Shown here: positions 5,409 to 7,136 of the stretch, in pieces
Position numbering within the stretch: the stretch's first letter is position 1
How the letters are laid out: every line of letters starts with the position of its first letter
DNA from: Candidatus Babelota bacterium
Lineage (GTDB): Bacteria > Babelota > Babeliae > Babelales > Babelaceae
Length of the DNA: 7,136 nt
NCBI GenBank assembly: GCA_003174035.1
Contig: PRDV01000019.1
Coordinates: 1 to 7,136 of the forward strand
Direction of reading: 5' to 3'
Made by a program: the position numbers and the translations under genes
The notes under the pieces: generated by a model
What the model saw: the letters and a program-made list of their open reading frames with translations, nothing else
The model's database searches: none
What the model was told of the DNA's origin: nothing

Positions 5409-6098
5409 TTATCCCCTACCTTGTGTTGCTGCGCGTGCACCTGCATCAACTGAGCTGCCTACAGGACTGAGTTTATATTCACCACGACAAATCCATACTT
5501 TAACGCCGATCACTCCATAGGTTGTATGAGCTTCAATAAGCGCATAATCTACGTCTGAGCGAAGCGTATGTAATGGCGTAGACCCAACACGAATCCATTC
5601 ATCACGCGCAATTTCAGCTCCTCCCAAACGGCCTGAGCAACGAATTTTAATACCGCGCGCTCCCGCCTTCATCGTGGTCGTTGCTGCTTTTTTCATTACT
5701 TTTTTAAAACTTGCACGTTTTTCAAGCTGTTCTGCAATCGATTTTGCAACAACAACTGCATCAAGATCGCGATTCTCAACCTCTTTGACGGAAACTTCTA
5801 CTGAGTCTCTTTTGAGCAACTTGGTCAGATCCCGTCGCAAAGCTTCAATTTCACGCCCCTGCTTACCAATAACGATACCAGGACGCGCAGAATAGATGTC
5901 CACGTGAATAGCATCTCCTGCTTTTGAAATCTTTACCGAAGAAACTTCAGCTCCAGCGAGCCTCTTGTCTAAATAGCGACGTATGGATAAATCTTCAAAT
6001 AGCAGCTTGGCATAATTGCTACGCCGTGCAAACCATTGAGAGTCCCAGTCTCTATATATGCCTATTCTAAACCCTTTTGGGTTAACCTTCTGTCCCAC
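5409..6098 (-). CDS. rpsC: 30S ribosomal protein S3
   Basis: S3 lines the mRNA entry tunnel in the 30S head and contributes to ribosomal helicase activity. The 229-residue protein begins with the invariant MGQKVNPKGFR. It has a type-2 KH domain (about residues 38-107) with the loop VIGKQG at 76-81, and the C-terminal S3 domain with GRLGGAEIARDEW (156-168) and HTTYGVIGVKVWI (191-203). The short tail after residue 210 is unremarkable. The start codon is GTG at 6098-6096 with AGGTG 4 nt upstream; an ATG at 6102 is out of frame. It follows rplV by 10 nt and precedes rplP by 2 nt. Confidence 0.97.
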   Translation of the reverse strand: MGQKVNPKGFRIGIYRDWDSQWFARRSNYAKLLFEDLSIRRYLDKRLAGAEVSSVKISKAGDAIHVDIYSARPGIVIGKQGREIEALRRDLTKLLKRDSVEVSVKEVENRDLDAVVVAKSIAEQLEKRASFKKVMKKAATTTMKAGARGIKIRCSGRLGGAEIARDEWIRVGSTPLHTLRSDVDYALIEAHTTYGVIGVKVWICRGEYKLSPVGSSVDAGARAATQGRG

Positions 6099-6108
6099 AC
6101 ATCACCTA

Positions 6109-6678
6109 CTATGCTTTGGATTGTAATGTAATACTAATATGGCACATCCGCTTACGCTGGATTTGTGCACGGCCTTGCGCTCCTGGCTTAAAATAGCGAT
6201 GAATGGGACCACCGTCTATCTTAATCTCCTTTATCATGAGTGCAGCAGCATCTTTATTTTTCACACTTTTAGCATTCGCGATCGCTGATTGAAGCAACTT
6301 ACGCACTGGCTCAGCCCTCTGTGTCCTATAGGTCAAGAGCCAATTTAATGCGTAAGGAACATCCTTACCCCGCACAACATCAGCAATCGGCCGTAACTTA
6401 TACGGAGAATAGCGCACGTAGCGCGCACGTGCTGCAAACAATTCAGGACCACCCTCATCAGCTGCGGAAGATTTCTTAGTCTTAGGGGCAGCTGCAACCT
6501 TGCGCTTCGCTGACTCACCTCGGGCTCCCGCTGCGGGTTTCTTAGCACCCGTGCCTTTGGCACGTGTTCCCGTTTTGCTAGCAGCTTTTTTAGCTTTTGC
6601 TGACTCTGCCCCAGCGGATGCTGATTCAGTCGTCTCGGGCGTTTCTGCCTCACGAGCTGCTGTCTTTTTAATCGCCAT
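6109..6678 (-). CDS. rplV: 50S ribosomal protein L22 with long Ala/Lys-rich N-terminal tail
   Basis: L22 binds all domains of 23S rRNA, and its beta-hairpin lines the exit tunnel, where macrolide-resistance changes arise in other bacteria. The core (about residues 81-189) contains RYVRYSPYKLRPIADVVRGK, AEPVRKLLQSAIANAKS and IDGGPIHRYFKPGAQGRA then HISITL. It is about the length of the whole E. coli protein (110). The first 80 residues are an extra tail rich in Ala, Lys, Ser, Gly and Glu, with a histone-H1-like composition (AKAKKAASKTGTRAKGTGAK). The start is ATG at 6678-6676 with GAGAGG upstream, 17 nt after rpsS. The tail is probably translated, since its reading frame is intact and this is the only good Shine-Dalgarno. 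Confidence 0.96.
   Translation of the reverse strand: MAIKKTAAREAETPETTESASAGAESAKAKKAASKTGTRAKGTGAKKPAAGARGESAKRKVAAAPKTKKSSAADEGGPELFAARARYVRYSPYKLRPIADVVRGKDVPYALNWLLTYRTQRAEPVRKLLQSAIANAKSVKNKDAAALMIKEIKIDGGPIHRYFKPGAQGRAQIQRKRMCHISITLQSKA
6550..6564. repeat. Small perfect inverted repeat in the rplV tail
   Basis: CGTGCC and GGCACG flank a 3-nt loop within the Ala/Lys-rich tail coding sequence. The region is GC-rich and low in complexity, so this may be chance; it is unrelated to the CGGACANTGTCCG family. Confidence 0.35.
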
Positions 6679-6695
6679 AAAAACCTCTCTGCGGA

Positions 6696-6986
6696 TTATT
6701 TACCTGCTGGAGCAGCGCCCGCTTTACGTTGACCACTATGTAATCTAAATGTTCTGGTAGGCGCAAACTCACCAAGAGAATGTCCCACCATATTTTCAGT
6801 AATAAATACCGACACGAATTTTCGTCCATCGTGCACGGCAACGGTAAGTCCCACAAAATCAGGAGTTACCATACTTCTACGAGACCATGTTTTGATAACA
6901 TCCCGCTTTGCGCTTCCTTTTAAGCGCTCAACTTTTTTCATGAGATGTTCATCAACAAATGGTCCTTTTTTTGCTGAGCGAGCCAT
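6696..6986 (-). CDS. rpsS: 30S ribosomal protein S19
   Basis: S19 forms a complex with S13 in the 30S head and contacts A-site tRNA and the intersubunit bridge. The 96-residue product is normal length and opens with ARSAKKGPFVDEHLMKKVE. It continues through the conserved TWSRRSMVTPDFVGLTVAVHDG (about residues 33-54) and closes with the family signature block MVGHSLGEFAPTRTFRLHSG (about 66-85). A short Ala/Gly/Lys tail follows. The start is ATG at 6986-6984 with AAGGA upstream, 15 nt after the rplB stop. The order rplB-rpsS-rplV is canonical. Confidence 0.97.
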   Translation of the reverse strand: MARSAKKGPFVDEHLMKKVERLKGSAKRDVIKTWSRRSMVTPDFVGLTVAVHDGRKFVSVFITENMVGHSLGEFAPTRTFRLHSGQRKAGAAPAGK

Positions 6987-7001
6987 AGCATTTCCTTATA
7001 A

Positions 7002-7136
7002 TTATGGTCTTCTTCGTTTAATAATAAGCGGATTCGTTCTTTTTCTTGTCCGCGTACCCTTCGCACCTTTACCCCACGGGCTTACCGGGTGAGAACCAGA
7101 CTTTGAGCGTCCTTCACCACCACCATGCGGGTGATC
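7002..7136 (-). CDS. rplB: 50S ribosomal protein L2, C-terminal 44 residues (runs off the window)
   Basis: L2 is a core 23S rRNA-binding protein required for subunit association and peptidyl transferase activity. I translated this frame by hand. It begins with DHPHGGGEGRSKSGSHPVSP, the most conserved L2 block, which includes the histidine region around E. coli His229. It ends TRTRKRTNPLIIKRRRP before TAA at 7004-7002. The N-terminal part lies beyond the window. It precedes rpsS by 15 nt, as expected in the S10 operon. Confidence 0.96.
   Translation of the reverse strand, partial: DHPHGGGEGRSKSGSHPVSPWGKGAKGTRTRKRTNPLIIKRRRP

Noticed and set aside
6345..6653. Second minus-strand frame of 102 codons inside rplV
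   Set aside because: It is an out-of-frame shadow of the low-complexity L22 tail; the L22 frame holds the conserved core and ribosome binding site.

Overview
The whole window is one tightly packed ribosomal-protein operon read on the minus strand: the distal S10 operon running directly into the spc operon. In transcription order (high to low coordinates) it reads rplB (C-terminal end only), rpsS, rplV, rpsC, rplP, rpmC, rpsQ, rplN, rplX, rplE, rpsN, rpsH, rplF, rplR, rpsE, rplO and secY (N-terminal part only). The canonical bacterial order is kept except that rpmD (L30) is absent between rpsE and rplO. Intergenic gaps are 1-31 nt and rplP/rpmC overlap by 4 nt. Nearly every gene has a recognisable Shine-Dalgarno sequence; rplX has the weakest. 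No gene-free stretch approaches 300 bases. No promoter, terminator, tRNA, CRISPR array or transposase gene was found, and none of the plus-strand open frames looks real.

The organism is a bacterium. L30 loss, a four-cysteine zinc-type S14 and several lineage-specific protein tails suggest a reduced or divergent lineage, such as a candidate phylum (Dependentiae-like or Patescibacteria-like). This placement is an impression from the protein sequences and is weakly held.

The ribosomal protein cores are ordinary. What stands out is small palindromic DNA in the parts that are not conserved. A 13-bp dyad, CGGACANTGTCCG, occurs six times: once between rplR and rpsE, abutting the rpsE Shine-Dalgarno; twice in tandem inside a translated N-terminal extension of S17; and three times, degenerate, inside a translated C-terminal extension of L16. 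Both tandem arrays have an exact 15-bp period (5 codons), are read in different frames, and lie on either side of rpmC. A separate 41-bp imperfect palindrome makes up most of an N-terminal extension of L5. L22 carries an 80-residue Ala/Lys-rich N-terminal tail. The pattern resembles in-frame palindromic repeat insertion, as in the Rickettsia palindromic elements, here in the terminal tails of essential ribosomal proteins. A DNA-binding, RNA-structure or uptake-signal role is also possible.
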